Assembly: GCA_029863305.1 (NCBI GenBank)
Contig: JAOTVR010000004.1
Coordinates: 24,355 to 88,354, forward strand
Reading direction: 5' to 3'
DNA: 64,000 nucleotides
Source of the DNA: Gammaproteobacteria bacterium
Lineage (GTDB): Bacteria; Pseudomonadota; Gammaproteobacteria; Steroidobacterales; Woeseiaceae
Shown here: piece by piece, positions 9,671 through 18,889 of the stretch
How the letters are laid out: every line of letters begins with the position of its first letter
Position numbering within the stretch: the first letter of the stretch is position 1
Position numbers and translations under genes: made by a program
Notes under the pieces: generated by a model
The model's input: only the letters and a program-made list of their open reading frames with translations
What the model was told of the DNA's origin: nothing
Database searches by the model: none

Positions 9671-11107
9671 ATGCGAAAACGAACAAAAATTGTTGCGACA
9701 CTCGGGCCGGCGTCGGACGACCCCGAGACGCTGGGCAAAATGATCGATGCCGGTCTGGATGTGGCGAGGATCAATTTCTCCCACGGCGATCAGTCGCAGC
9801 ATCGGCGACGCGCCGAAACATTGCGGTCTGCGGCCATGTCGCGTGGGAAGAATGTCGGCCTCATGGGTGATTTGCAGGGTCCGAAGATCCGCATCAGGCG
9901 ATTCAGGAATGGCAGCGTTGTCCTGTCAGACGGCGATGCGTTTTTCCTGGACAGCACGCTCGGGCAGGAAGACGGAGATCGGGATGGTGTAGGCGTTGCC
10001 CTGGAAACACTGCACGACGATGTGTCATCGGGCGATGTACTCTTGCTCAACGACGGCATGATCGAGCTTCGCGTCGAACGGGTCGACGGCACTCGAATTC
10101 ATACGACGGTCATCAACGGCGGTATCCTGTCCGATTTCAAGGGCATCAACCGAAAGGGCGGCGGCCTGTCGGCCGATGCGTTGACCGATGTCGATCGCGA
10201 TAATATCAGGCTGGCTGCCGAGCTCGATATGGACTTCCTTGCAGTTTCCTTCGTGCGCAGCGGTGCCGACGTAGCCGAGGCTCGTCGACTGTTTCAAGCT
10301 GCAGGCGGCAGTGGCCTGATTGTGGCCAAGATCGAGCGTGCCGAGGCAATCGAGGATATCGAGTCCATCATCGACGCGGCGGATATCGTGATGGTGGCAC
10401 GCGGTGATCTTGGTGTCGAAATGGGCTATGCCGAGCTTCCGGGTATCCAGAAAAAGCTGATCCACATGACGCGGGCCAAGAACAAGATCGTAATAACCGC
10501 GACACAGATGATGGAGTCGATGATTCAAAACCCGATTCCGACGCGCGCCGAGGTTTCCGACGTAGCCAATGCCGTTATCGATGGTACTGACGCGGTCATG
10601 CTGTCGGGCGAAACCGCTGTGGGTGTCTACCCGGTCGAAGCGATCACCGCAATGAGCAGCGTTTGTCTGGGTGCCGAGAAGTTTCCGCACCCGTCCGGTC
10701 GCATGAGTCACCGCACCGACGACGAGTTCGAACGGGTTGATGAGGCGATTGCCATGGCGGTCATGTACACGGCAAATCACATGGACGTACGCGCGATCAT
10801 TGCCTTGACAGAGTCAGGTTCAACGGCACTCTGGATGTCGCGCGTACGCTCCGATATCCCGATCTATGCGCTGACGCCGTATGCGGCGACGAGCCGCCGC
10901 GTCGCCATTTACCGTGGCGTGTATCCCGTGCAGTTCGATATCAAGGAAACCGACCGCGACAGCCTGTATGCCAACATATTTGAGACACTGCTTTCGAAAG
11001 ACCTCGTCGAAGTTGATGACCTGGTCATATTTACCAAAGGTGACTTGAAAGGTATTTCCGGGAGCACCAACGCCATGAAGATACTCGAGGTCAAAGCGTC
11101 GGAGTAA
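9671..11107 (+). CDS. pyk: Pyruvate kinase
   Basis: Final ATP-producing step of glycolysis, phosphoenolpyruvate to pyruvate. The 478-residue protein starts MRKRTKIVATLGPAS, the family N-terminus; an upstream TTG extension of 14 codons is rejected because homology begins here. Visible motifs are INFSHG, the barrel signature LIVAKIERAEAIEDIE with the catalytic lysine, VARGDLGVEMG and TATQMMESM. It lies apart from tkt-gap-pgk, behind two minus-strand genes, so it has its own promoter, which I could not pin down. The S45 acylase gene starts six bases after its stop. Confidence 0.96.
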   Translation: MRKRTKIVATLGPASDDPETLGKMIDAGLDVARINFSHGDQSQHRRRAETLRSAAMSRGKNVGLMGDLQGPKIRIRRFRNGSVVLSDGDAFFLDSTLGQEDGDRDGVGVALETLHDDVSSGDVLLLNDGMIELRVERVDGTRIHTTVINGGILSDFKGINRKGGGLSADALTDVDRDNIRLAAELDMDFLAVSFVRSGADVAEARRLFQAAGGSGLIVAKIERAEAIEDIESIIDAADIVMVARGDLGVEMGYAELPGIQKKLIHMTRAKNKIVITATQMMESMIQNPIPTRAEVSDVANAVIDGTDAVMLSGETAVGVYPVEAITAMSSVCLGAEKFPHPSGRMSHRTDDEFERVDEAIAMAVMYTANHMDVRAIIALTESGSTALWMSRVRSDIPIYALTPYAATSRRVAIYRGVYPVQFDIKETDRDSLYANIFETLLSKDLVEVDDLVIFTKGDLKGISGSTNAMKILEVKASE

Positions 11108-11113
11108 CGGTCA

Positions 11114-13486
11114 ATGCGGCGATGGTTATTGCGCCTCGCTGGAGGCATGATTCTTGCGGTAGCCATTGTCGTGGTGCTGGCTTGGTTCACGATCCGCGCA
11201 AGTTTGCCGCTGCTCGACGGGGACTTGCGCGTGCTTGGCCTGACCGCAAGCGCGACGATCGAACGGGATGTCGAAGGCATCCCGACGATTACGGCCGGCA
11301 GCCGCGAAGACCTTGCGTTTGCCACCGGCTTTGCCCATGGCCAGGACCGCTTCTTTCAGATGGATTTGATTCGGCGACGCTCCGCGGGTGAGTTGTCGGA
11401 GCTGTTCGGTGGCCTCGCCCTTGAAATGGACAAACGCAATCGCTTTCATCGCTTCCGCAGCCGCGCCGGCGCCGTACTACAGAATTTGCCGGCGTCAGAA
11501 CTCGCGTTTCTCGAAACCTATGCAGATGGCGTGAATGCCGGAATCGCGAGCCTTCACGCGAAGCCATTCGAATACTACCTGTTACGGGTGGACCCGAAGC
11601 CGTGGACGCCAGCAGATTCATTACTCGTCGTCTACACCATGTTCACGCAGCTCAATGATTCGCGTGCGATCAGGGATGTGCAGCGCGGACTTGCCCACCG
11701 GGTGTTGCCTCATGAAGCGTATGCCTGGATGTATCCGCAGGGAACGAATTGGGATGCGCCATTGATGGGGGACGCGCGTCCCGTGGCGTCGCCGCCTGCG
11801 GCCGAGATCCTGTCGATACGGCACGTGCGTGACACGGCGCCGCCATCGCAGGAAATCGGCAAGCCCATGCTCAATGGCAGCAACAACTGGGTGGTGAGCG
11901 GTGATTTGACGAAATCGGGACGCGCTATCGTTTCGAATGACATGCATCTCGGACTGCAGGCGCCGAATATCTATTATCAAGCCCGGCTGGTGGTCGATGG
12001 AGAAGCACCACGGGACGTGACCGGAGTAACCCTGCCAGGCGCGCCGTTCATTGTTGCCGGCAGCAACACCAAAGTTGCCTGGGGTTACACCAACAGCTAC
12101 GGAGACTGGACAGATGCGGTCATACTGCGACCCGGCGCCGAGCCTGGAACGTATGAGACGCCGGCTGGTGATCTGCCGTTTACTGAATACCTTGAGAGAA
12201 TCGTCGTCAAAGGCGCCGAACCTGTCGACGTCAGCATCCGGGAGACGATCTGGGGGCCGGTTAACGAGGACGTTGACTATCCGGACGGCGAAATCGCCGT
12301 GAGCTGGATCGCGCACAAGCTTGACGCAGTCAATCTTCGCCTGCTCGATCTGGAAGTTGCCGACTCGGTCCATGCGGCGGTTGATATCGCGAACACCATT
12401 GGTATGCCACCACAAAATTTCGTGACGGGTGACGCGGAAGGCAACATCGCCTGGACGATTACCGGGAAGATTCCCGTCCGAGGTAATTTCGACCCGATGC
12501 TGCCGGCAGACTGGAGCGAAACGGCGGGGTGGAGCGGTTGGGTGGCGGCACAGGACTACCCACGCATTGTGAATCCCGAGAGCGGCCGAATCTGGTCTGC
12601 GAACGCGCGTGTCACTGATGGTGAGGCGTTGCGCCTGGTGGGCGATGGAGGATATGACCTTGGCGCCAGATCAGCGCAGATTCGTGATCGCCTGTTTGCG
12701 CTGGACACGTTTGAGCCCGGAGACATGCTGGCGATCCAAATCGATGATCGGGCGGTTTTTCTGACCCGCTGGCGCGATCTGTTGCTCGACGTATTGGATG
12801 AGGAGCTTGTTGCGGCCGACAGCAATCTGGCGGAGTATCGCCGCCTTGCCCAGGCATGGATCCCCCGTGCGGCGCCGGAATCGGTCGGTTATCGCCTGGT
12901 CCGGGCATTTCGCCTGGAGGTGCAGGCGCGCGTCTTTCATGGACTGATGGCATCGGTCCGCGAGACCTACGGCGATGACGTCAAGCTGCGCATCAGCAAT
13001 CAGTTCGAAGCGCCGTTATGGTCGCTGGTGACCGAACAGCCCGAGCACCTGTTGCCGGCGAATTACGAGACCTGGCAGGAACTGATGGTTGCCGCCGTGC
13101 AGGAGAATATTCGCTACTTCGACGCACACTATGAAGGCGCGCTTGCCGACCGTAGTTGGGGAGAGCGCAATACGGCGAGAATCGGCCATCCGCTGAGTCA
13201 GGCTTTGCCGATCTTGTCGGACCTTCTGGACATGCCGAACGAGCCGCTCGGCGGCGACGTCGACTTACCTCGGGCTCAGGGTCCGAGATTCGGCGCGTCC
13301 GAGCGTTTCTCGGTAATGCCGGGTGACGAAGCCAACAGTCTTATGCACATGCCGACGGGTCAGAGTGGGCATCCGCTGTCCGAATTTTATCGCCGTGGTC
13401 ATGCCGCCTGGGTTCGCGGTGAGCCGAGCCCGTTTCTTCCGGGTGAGACGCAACATAAGCTTGTTCTGTCACCCGACACTGAATAG
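11114..13486 (+). CDS. Penicillin acylase family (S45) N-terminal nucleophile hydrolase
   Basis: A 790-residue S45 amidohydrolase, the family of penicillin G acylase, aculeacin acylase and acyl-homoserine-lactone acylases. The N-terminus has an uncleaved or signal-anchor segment (GGMILAVAIVVVLAWFTI). The alpha chain has RDVEGIPTI and FAHGQDRFFQMDLIRR. Autoprocessing is predicted before Ser256 in NGSNNWVVSG, which would become the beta-chain nucleophile. The beta chain continues with SNDMHLGLQAPN and PGAPFIVAGSNTKVAWGYTN. Substrate is unknown. The start lies six bases after pyk, with GGAG spanning the pyk stop region as ribosome site, so the two are probably one transcript. Confidence 0.88.
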   Translation: MRRWLLRLAGGMILAVAIVVVLAWFTIRASLPLLDGDLRVLGLTASATIERDVEGIPTITAGSREDLAFATGFAHGQDRFFQMDLIRRRSAGELSELFGGLALEMDKRNRFHRFRSRAGAVLQNLPASELAFLETYADGVNAGIASLHAKPFEYYLLRVDPKPWTPADSLLVVYTMFTQLNDSRAIRDVQRGLAHRVLPHEAYAWMYPQGTNWDAPLMGDARPVASPPAAEILSIRHVRDTAPPSQEIGKPMLNGSNNWVVSGDLTKSGRAIVSNDMHLGLQAPNIYYQARLVVDGEAPRDVTGVTLPGAPFIVAGSNTKVAWGYTNSYGDWTDAVILRPGAEPGTYETPAGDLPFTEYLERIVVKGAEPVDVSIRETIWGPVNEDVDYPDGEIAVSWIAHKLDAVNLRLLDLEVADSVHAAVDIANTIGMPPQNFVTGDAEGNIAWTITGKIPVRGNFDPMLPADWSETAGWSGWVAAQDYPRIVNPESGRIWSANARVTDGEALRLVGDGGYDLGARSAQIRDRLFALDTFEPGDMLAIQIDDRAVFLTRWRDLLLDVLDEELVAADSNLAEYRRLAQAWIPRAAPESVGYRLVRAFRLEVQARVFHGLMASVRETYGDDVKLRISNQFEAPLWSLVTEQPEHLLPANYETWQELMVAAVQENIRYFDAHYEGALADRSWGERNTARIGHPLSQALPILSDLLDMPNEPLGGDVDLPRAQGPRFGASERFSVMPGDEANSLMHMPTGQSGHPLSEFYRRGHAAWVRGEPSPFLPGETQHKLVLSPDTE

Positions 13487-13510
13487 GGCGTCAGAGCGCT
13501 GCAGCTCCAG

Positions 13511-13531
13511 GGGACTTTGTCCCTTTCTTTT
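13511..13531 (+). terminator. Rho-independent terminator after the S45 acylase gene
   Basis: A GGGAC/GTCCC stem with a TTT loop is followed at once by the pyrimidine tract TTTCTTTT. It sits 25 bases beyond the acylase stop and so would end the pyk-acylase transcript before the MoxR gene. The stem is short but G-C rich. Confidence 0.65.
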
Positions 13532-13574
13532 CCGGTAAGATAGTCATTGCACTTTACTGAGATCGGAAAACAGC

Positions 13575-14438
13575 ATGACCGCAAGCAAATTCACCGGAAC
13601 CAGTACCTACGTAGCGACAGAAGACCTGATGATAGCCGTGAACGCGGCTGTGACGCTCGAGCGCCCCATTCTAATCAAAGGCGAGCCAGGCACCGGCAAG
13701 ACACAGCTGGCGATCGAAGTGGCCAATTCACTCGGGAAGCCCCTGTACGAGTGGCATATCAAGTCAACGACGAAAGCGCAGCAAGGCCTCTACGAATACG
13801 ACGCAGTAGCGCGTCTTCGCGATTCGCAACTCGGCGATGATCGCGTGCACGATATTGCGAACTACATCGTGCGCGGCAAAATCTGGGAGGCGTTCGAGGC
13901 AGATGAGCAGCCCGTTTTGCTGATCGACGAAGTCGACAAGGCTGACATAGAGTTTCCGAACGACCTGCTCCGCGAACTTGATCGAATGGAGTTCTACGTC
14001 TATGAAACCAAGCGCCTCATCAAGGCTGTGCATCGTCCGATCATAGTAATCACGAGTAACAACGAAAAAGAGTTACCGGACGCGTTCTTGCGGCGCTGTT
14101 TCTTCCATTACATAAAGTTTCCGGAAAAGGAAACGATGCAACAGATCGTAGATGTTCACTTTCCGAATCTGAAGAAGGATCTATTGAGCGAAGCTCTCAA
14201 CGCTTTTTACAAAGTTCGTGAGGTCCCTGGCCTGAAAAAGAAACCGTCCACCTCGGAACTGCTCGACTGGATCAAATTGTTGCTGGCAGAAGACATCCCG
14301 CCTGAAGCGTTGCGCATGGAGGATACGCGCAAGGCGATTCCGCCTTTGTATGGCGCGTTGTTGAAGAACGAGCAAGATGTGCATTTGTTCGAGCAATTGG
14401 TTTTTCTTGATCGACGAGCAAACTCGAGATCGCAGTAA
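13575..14438 (+). CDS. MoxR-type AAA+ ATPase
   Basis: A 287-residue AAA+ ATPase of the MoxR family, thought to act as chaperones that remodel or insert cofactors into partner proteins together with a VWA-domain protein. Walker A is GEPGTGKT (about 36-43), Walker B is LLIDEVDKAD (about 115-124), sensor 1 is ITSNNEKELPDAF, and the arginine region follows in LRRCFFHYIKFP. Six bases separate it from the VWA gene, the usual functional partner. The client protein is unknown; no dehydrogenase is nearby. Confidence 0.9.
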   Translation: MTASKFTGTSTYVATEDLMIAVNAAVTLERPILIKGEPGTGKTQLAIEVANSLGKPLYEWHIKSTTKAQQGLYEYDAVARLRDSQLGDDRVHDIANYIVRGKIWEAFEADEQPVLLIDEVDKADIEFPNDLLRELDRMEFYVYETKRLIKAVHRPIIVITSNNEKELPDAFLRRCFFHYIKFPEKETMQQIVDVHFPNLKKDLLSEALNAFYKVREVPGLKKKPSTSELLDWIKLLLAEDIPPEALRMEDTRKAIPPLYGALLKNEQDVHLFEQLVFLDRRANSRSQ

Positions 14439-14444
14439 GCCGGT

Positions 14445-15620
14445 ATGCTGATTCCATTTTTCTATTTGCTTCGTGACGGCGGCATGAAGACGTCGATAAC
14501 CGAGATGTTGACGTTGCTCGAAGCGATGAAACGGGGAGTAGCACAGCAAAACGTCGACGACTTTTATTATCTGGCGCGTGCATGTCTTGTCAAAGACGAG
14601 TCGCAACTCGATCGGTTTGATCGAATCTTCGCTGTTTACTTCAAGGGTGTTGAGGACAGCTTCGGAGACCTTATGGATGACATTCCGGATGAGTGGCTCC
14701 GGCGCCAGGCCGAACTCACGTTGTCCGAAGAAGAGCGCGCGAAAATCGAGGCGCTCGGCGGGTTCGAGGAACTGATGAAGGCCCTGCAGGAGCGTCTCGA
14801 TGAACAGAATGAGAGACACGAAGGCGGTAACAAGTGGATTGGCACTGCCGGGACATCACCGTTTGGCGCATTCGGGTACAACCCGGAAGGTGTTCGCATC
14901 GGTCAAAATGGCTCACGAAACCGCAGTGCCGTGAAGGTCTGGGACCGCCGCGAGTATCGTAATCTCGATGATTCCGTCGAGCTTGGTACGCGCAACATCA
15001 AAGTCGCGTTGCGACGCTTGCGAAAATTCGCACGTGAGGGCGCCGCCGATCAGCTGGATCTGGAAGATACGATCGACAAGACGGCGCGCAATGCCGGACT
15101 GCTGGACATTCGCATGGTTCCCGAGCGACACAACGCAGTCAAGGTTCTGCTGTGTCTCGATATCGGCGGTTCGATGGATGATCATGTTCGCGTTTGCGAG
15201 GAGTTGTTTTCCGCATCGCGCAGCGAGTTCAAGCACCTCGAATATTTCTATTTTCACAATTTTATCTATGAGAGCCTGTGGAAAGACAATCGCCGCCGAC
15301 ACGCCGAAAAAATTTCGACACTCGACATAACGCACAAATACGGCGCTGACTATAAGCTGGTTTTTGTCGGGGATGCGACGATGAGCCCTTACGAAATCGT
15401 CTACGCCGGCGGGAGCGTTGAGCACTGGAATGAAGAGCCCGGGGCGGTGTGGATCAAGCGCCTGCTTAATACGTATCCCAAAGCTATCTGGCTTAATCCG
15501 GAACCGAGAAATCGCTGGGAATACACGCCATCGGTAAGACTAACGCGCGAAATCATGGGCGACAGAATGTACCCGCTCACGATTGCCGGACTCGATGCAG
15601 GTATCAGGGCGTTGCATTGA
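14445..15620 (+). CDS. VWA domain-containing CoxE-like protein
   Basis: A 391-residue protein of the CoxE-like VWA type, partner of MoxR ATPases. The N-terminal half is helical and charged, with FYLLRDGGMKTSITEMLTLL resembling the start of this family. A von Willebrand factor A domain follows, with a metal-site motif LDIGGSMDDH (about 238-247). Its pattern is D-x-G-x-S rather than the standard D-x-S-x-S, a variant I recall in this subfamily. A second metal-site threonine or aspartate is plausible near FVGDATMSPYEI. Translationally close to the MoxR gene. Confidence 0.85.
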   Translation: MLIPFFYLLRDGGMKTSITEMLTLLEAMKRGVAQQNVDDFYYLARACLVKDESQLDRFDRIFAVYFKGVEDSFGDLMDDIPDEWLRRQAELTLSEEERAKIEALGGFEELMKALQERLDEQNERHEGGNKWIGTAGTSPFGAFGYNPEGVRIGQNGSRNRSAVKVWDRREYRNLDDSVELGTRNIKVALRRLRKFAREGAADQLDLEDTIDKTARNAGLLDIRMVPERHNAVKVLLCLDIGGSMDDHVRVCEELFSASRSEFKHLEYFYFHNFIYESLWKDNRRRHAEKISTLDITHKYGADYKLVFVGDATMSPYEIVYAGGSVEHWNEEPGAVWIKRLLNTYPKAIWLNPEPRNRWEYTPSVRLTREIMGDRMYPLTIAGLDAGIRALH

Positions 15621-15647
15621 ATCGTCCGATGGCTACGGCCCGGGTTT

Positions 15648-16181
15648 CTACAAGTTCTTGCCTGCCCCAAGCGCTTTGAGGTCCGCCAGCACCTGTGCCG
15701 AATGCTCTGCGGGTTTGACTTTGGTGTAGTGCTTGGCGAGCGTGCCGTCGGGACCAATCAGAAAGGTCTGTCGTTTGGCTACCGTCATGCCGAACATTTT
15801 TGTCTTGACGCCATACGCTTCGGCCGCCTGGCCTCGAGTATCGGCAAGAAGCGGGAAGGGGAGGCCGTGATTCTCCGCAAATTTCTGGTGTGATTCGACG
15901 TCATCCAGGCTCACGCCGAGAATCTGGGCATTGAGCGCCTTAAAAGCGAAAATGTTGTCGCGAAACTCGCAGGCTTCGGTCGTGCAACCGGGCGTTTCGT
16001 CCTTTGGGTAGAAGTAAAGTACGACCCACTGGTCTCGGTAGTCTTCGAGCGAGTGCAACTGGCCGTCCTGGTCAGGCAGCTCGAATTCGGGAGCTGATTG
16101 CCCCACAGTGATCTGCTCGGAGGCCAGCGCTGTCGCGCCGAGCGCCAAAAATATCAAAAGAGCAAATAGTGATCGATGCAT
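15648..16181 (-). CDS. bcp: Bcp/PrxQ-type thiol peroxiredoxin, exported
   Basis: Reduces peroxides and alkyl hydroperoxides through a peroxidatic cysteine. The family block FYPKDETPGCTTEACEFRD places Cys66 and Cys71, the usual PrxQ pair. Unlike cytoplasmic Bcp, it starts with a cleavable-looking signal peptide, MHRSLFALLIFLALGATALA, so it probably works in the periplasm. The start at 16181 has a near-perfect AGGAGG ribosome site; a longer in-frame start is rejected. 177 residues. Divergent from the patatin gene. Confidence 0.92.
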   Translation of the reverse strand: MHRSLFALLIFLALGATALASEQITVGQSAPEFELPDQDGQLHSLEDYRDQWVVLYFYPKDETPGCTTEACEFRDNIFAFKALNAQILGVSLDDVESHQKFAENHGLPFPLLADTRGQAAEAYGVKTKMFGMTVAKRQTFLIGPDGTLAKHYTKVKPAEHSAQVLADLKALGAGKNL

Positions 16182-16254
16182 CGGAAACCTCCTTCGGCCA
16201 ACACTATAATACGATTTGGCCCGCATTGACTGCTATTTGACAAATCGTAACGTT

Positions 16255-17475
16255 ATGAGACCTGCTGCAGTGTCAGACCACAAGACAGCTCTCGTCCTGC
16301 CGGGCGGTGGTGCCCGCGGTGCGTTCCAGGTCGGCGTTCTCAAGGCACTGGCTGAGCTGATGCCCAAGGGCAGTCCGAATCCCTTTGCGGTCATCAGCGG
16401 GACGTCTGCGGGCGCGATCAACTCGGTCGTCCTGGCGAGCAAGGCGCGGCGGTTTCGCGTTGCTGTTGCAGAGCTCGACAGGGTCTGGGCCAATTTTCAC
16501 TGCGACCAGGTATTTCGCAGCGACAATCTGGCGATGCTGAAGAGCAGTTTGCACTGGCTGGCGTCAATCGTGCTCGGCGGGTTTCTTGTCGGTACGCCGA
16601 AATCGCTGCTCGACAACTCGCCGCTTCGTTCGTTGCTGAGTCGCAACGTCCGCTTTCCACGGATACAGGTTGCGATCGACGCCGGATATCTCGAGGCTGT
16701 GGCAGTCACGGCGGCCAGCTACGCGTCGGCGCACTCGACGTCTTTCTTTCAGGCGGCTCGGGGTCGTGGCGGTTGGTCGCGGACCCGCCGCGTCGGTGTG
16801 CGCGGCGATCTGCATCTCGATCATCTGATGGCCAGCATCGCCGTACCAATGATCTTTCCGCCTGTTCGGATCGGCGGCGGGTATTTTGGGGATGGCGCGA
16901 TGCGGCAGGCAACTCCGCTGAGCCCTGCGATCCATTTAGGGGCCGATCGAATACTTGTCATTGGTGTACGCGACGAGACAGCGGACAAGGAACCGGATCC
17001 CGACAAACCACAGGAACACCCGAGTTTTGCACAGATCGCGGGCTATATGCTCGACACATTATTCATGGATGGTCTCTACTCTGACATCGAACGCATGACA
17101 CGCATCAACCAGCTCGTCGACGCCGTGAGTCCACAGCATCGCAGTGGAGCGCTGAAGCGGATGCGTCCGATCGATACGATGCTCATCGTTCCGAGCGAAG
17201 ACCTTCGCGTGATCGCGCACAATCACCGGCGCGAACTGCCATTCGCGGTTCGGGGGCTCTTGCGCGGTATCGGCGGCCGGGGCAGGGGTGAGAATCGTCT
17301 GCTGAGCTTCCTGATGTTTGAACAGGCGTACACGCGCGAACTGATTGAACTCGGCTATCAGAACGCGATGCAAGTCAAAGACGAACTGCTCGATTTCGTG
17401 ACGGGCGCCGACGTCCCGCGTCTATTTGCGCCAAGCTGGATAAAGAAGGACTTGAGCCCGTTTCATAACGATTAA
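16255..17475 (+). CDS. Patatin-like phospholipase
   Basis: A 406-residue patatin-family acyl hydrolase using a Ser-Asp dyad. The oxyanion motif LVLPGGGARGAFQVG (about 13-27), the nucleophile block GTSAG (Ser about 51) and the catalytic Asp in YFGDGAMRQ are all present. The last third resembles the DUF3336-free bacterial type with a helical tail ending in WIKKDLSPFHND. An upstream in-frame TTG would add 13 residues; the ATG just before the conserved core is preferred. No signal peptide, so probably cytoplasmic or peripheral at the membrane. Convergent with mgtE, nine bases away. Confidence 0.88.
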   Translation: MRPAAVSDHKTALVLPGGGARGAFQVGVLKALAELMPKGSPNPFAVISGTSAGAINSVVLASKARRFRVAVAELDRVWANFHCDQVFRSDNLAMLKSSLHWLASIVLGGFLVGTPKSLLDNSPLRSLLSRNVRFPRIQVAIDAGYLEAVAVTAASYASAHSTSFFQAARGRGGWSRTRRVGVRGDLHLDHLMASIAVPMIFPPVRIGGGYFGDGAMRQATPLSPAIHLGADRILVIGVRDETADKEPDPDKPQEHPSFAQIAGYMLDTLFMDGLYSDIERMTRINQLVDAVSPQHRSGALKRMRPIDTMLIVPSEDLRVIAHNHRRELPFAVRGLLRGIGGRGRGENRLLSFLMFEQAYTRELIELGYQNAMQVKDELLDFVTGADVPRLFAPSWIKKDLSPFHND

Positions 17476-17484
17476 GACGTGCAG

Positions 17485-18834
17485 CTACAATAAGAAAGCA
17501 GCTCCGAGGCCGAGAAACGCCATGTAACCGATGACGTCGGTTACGGTCGTCAGCACGACACCGCCGGCCAGCGCCGGATCAATGTTCATGCGCCTGAGAG
17601 CAAGGGGTATGCTAAAGCCGGCGACAGCCGCGACAATCAAGTTGATGATCATCGCGGCACCTATAACCCCACCAATTCGCCACTGGCCGAACCACAGGTA
17701 GGTGAATCCTGCGACGATGATGGACCAGCCGATGCCGTTCAATACACCGACCAGCAGTTCCTTGCGCAATATTCGCCGGGCGTTGGTGCGATCGATCTGG
17801 CCCAGTGCGATGGCGCGGGTAATGATCGTCAGCGACTGGCTGCCGGCGACGCCGCCCATACTTGGAACCACGGGCATGAGCACTGCGAGCAGCACGATCT
17901 TGTCGACGGTCGTCTGAAAAATGTCGACGACCGCCGCGGCCAGAAAAGCTGTGCAAAGATTTACGCCAAGCCACAGAGCGCGGCGCGAAGCACTCTTGAA
18001 TACCGGCGCGAACATATCATCCTCTTCGTCGAGACCGGCGGCACTCATAAAAGAGTGCTCGGCTTCATCTCGAATTACATCGACGACATCGTCAACGGTA
18101 ATGCGACCGACGACGTGATGGTTGTCATCGACGACGGGAGCCGACAGAAGATCACGGTGCTCAAATTCCCACACGACTTCCTGCGATGGCGTGTGCGCCG
18201 GAATCGGCAGAATATCGGTCGACATGACCGCCGCAACGCTGGTGTCGGCATCGTTGGTCAACAGCCGTGACAAATACAGCGTGCCGACGTACCCGTTATC
18301 ACGATCAACGACGAAGATCGAGTCCGTGCCGTCGGGCATCTCCCCCCGCGCCCGCAGGTAGCGACAGACGACTTCCAGGGTGACGTCCGGTCGAACGGTC
18401 ACGATGTCGACGTTCATCAGGCCGCCTGCGCTGTCCTCACCGTAGGCGAGTACCTGGCGCAGTCGTTCTTCGTCCTGATCATCGAGCGATTGCAGTACTT
18501 TTTGTGTGATGGTTTCCGGCAGATCGATGAGCAGGTCGGCGAGATCATCGAGCTCCATGCCTTCGGTCGCGGCGATGAGCTGTTCGGTCTTCATGCCCTT
18601 GATCAGGCCATCGCGAACCTCGTCGGAAACCTCAACGAGTACGTCGCCCTCGTCGTCGGAACCGACCATTTCCCAAAGAACCGCGCGCTCGCCGAGTGGC
18701 ACGGACTCGAGCAGGCGGGCAATTTCGGCCGGGTGCAAGCTGTGGATCATCCGGCGGGCAGAGCGCATACCGCCGCTGTCGAGCTGTTCGCGCAACAGTT
18801 TCAGGCTAGCCTGGGTGTGCTCTCTCGCTTCCAT
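17485..18834 (-). CDS. mgtE: MgtE-type magnesium transporter
   Basis: Mg2+ channel of the inner membrane. The 449 residues comprise a helical N domain rich in acidic residues with MIHSLHPAEIARLLESVPL, a tandem CBS pair (around residues 135-255, with TDSIFVVDRDNGYVGTLYLS), and five C-terminal membrane segments with the family block MPVVPSMGGVAGSQSL. In characterised MgtE the N and CBS domains bind Mg2+ and gate the pore. It follows rapZ by 55 bases, in the position where ptsO (NPr) is often found first. No magnesium riboswitch was recognised. Confidence 0.94.
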   Translation of the reverse strand: MEAREHTQASLKLLREQLDSGGMRSARRMIHSLHPAEIARLLESVPLGERAVLWEMVGSDDEGDVLVEVSDEVRDGLIKGMKTEQLIAATEGMELDDLADLLIDLPETITQKVLQSLDDQDEERLRQVLAYGEDSAGGLMNVDIVTVRPDVTLEVVCRYLRARGEMPDGTDSIFVVDRDNGYVGTLYLSRLLTNDADTSVAAVMSTDILPIPAHTPSQEVVWEFEHRDLLSAPVVDDNHHVVGRITVDDVVDVIRDEAEHSFMSAAGLDEEDDMFAPVFKSASRRALWLGVNLCTAFLAAAVVDIFQTTVDKIVLLAVLMPVVPSMGGVAGSQSLTIITRAIALGQIDRTNARRILRKELLVGVLNGIGWSIIVAGFTYLWFGQWRIGGVIGAAMIINLIVAAVAGFSIPLALRRMNIDPALAGGVVLTTVTDVIGYMAFLGLGAAFLL

Positions 18835-18889
18835 AACTTACCGCCCCGGAAATCTAGCCGGAGTTTAACTGTCTTCGGGACCAGCGGCA

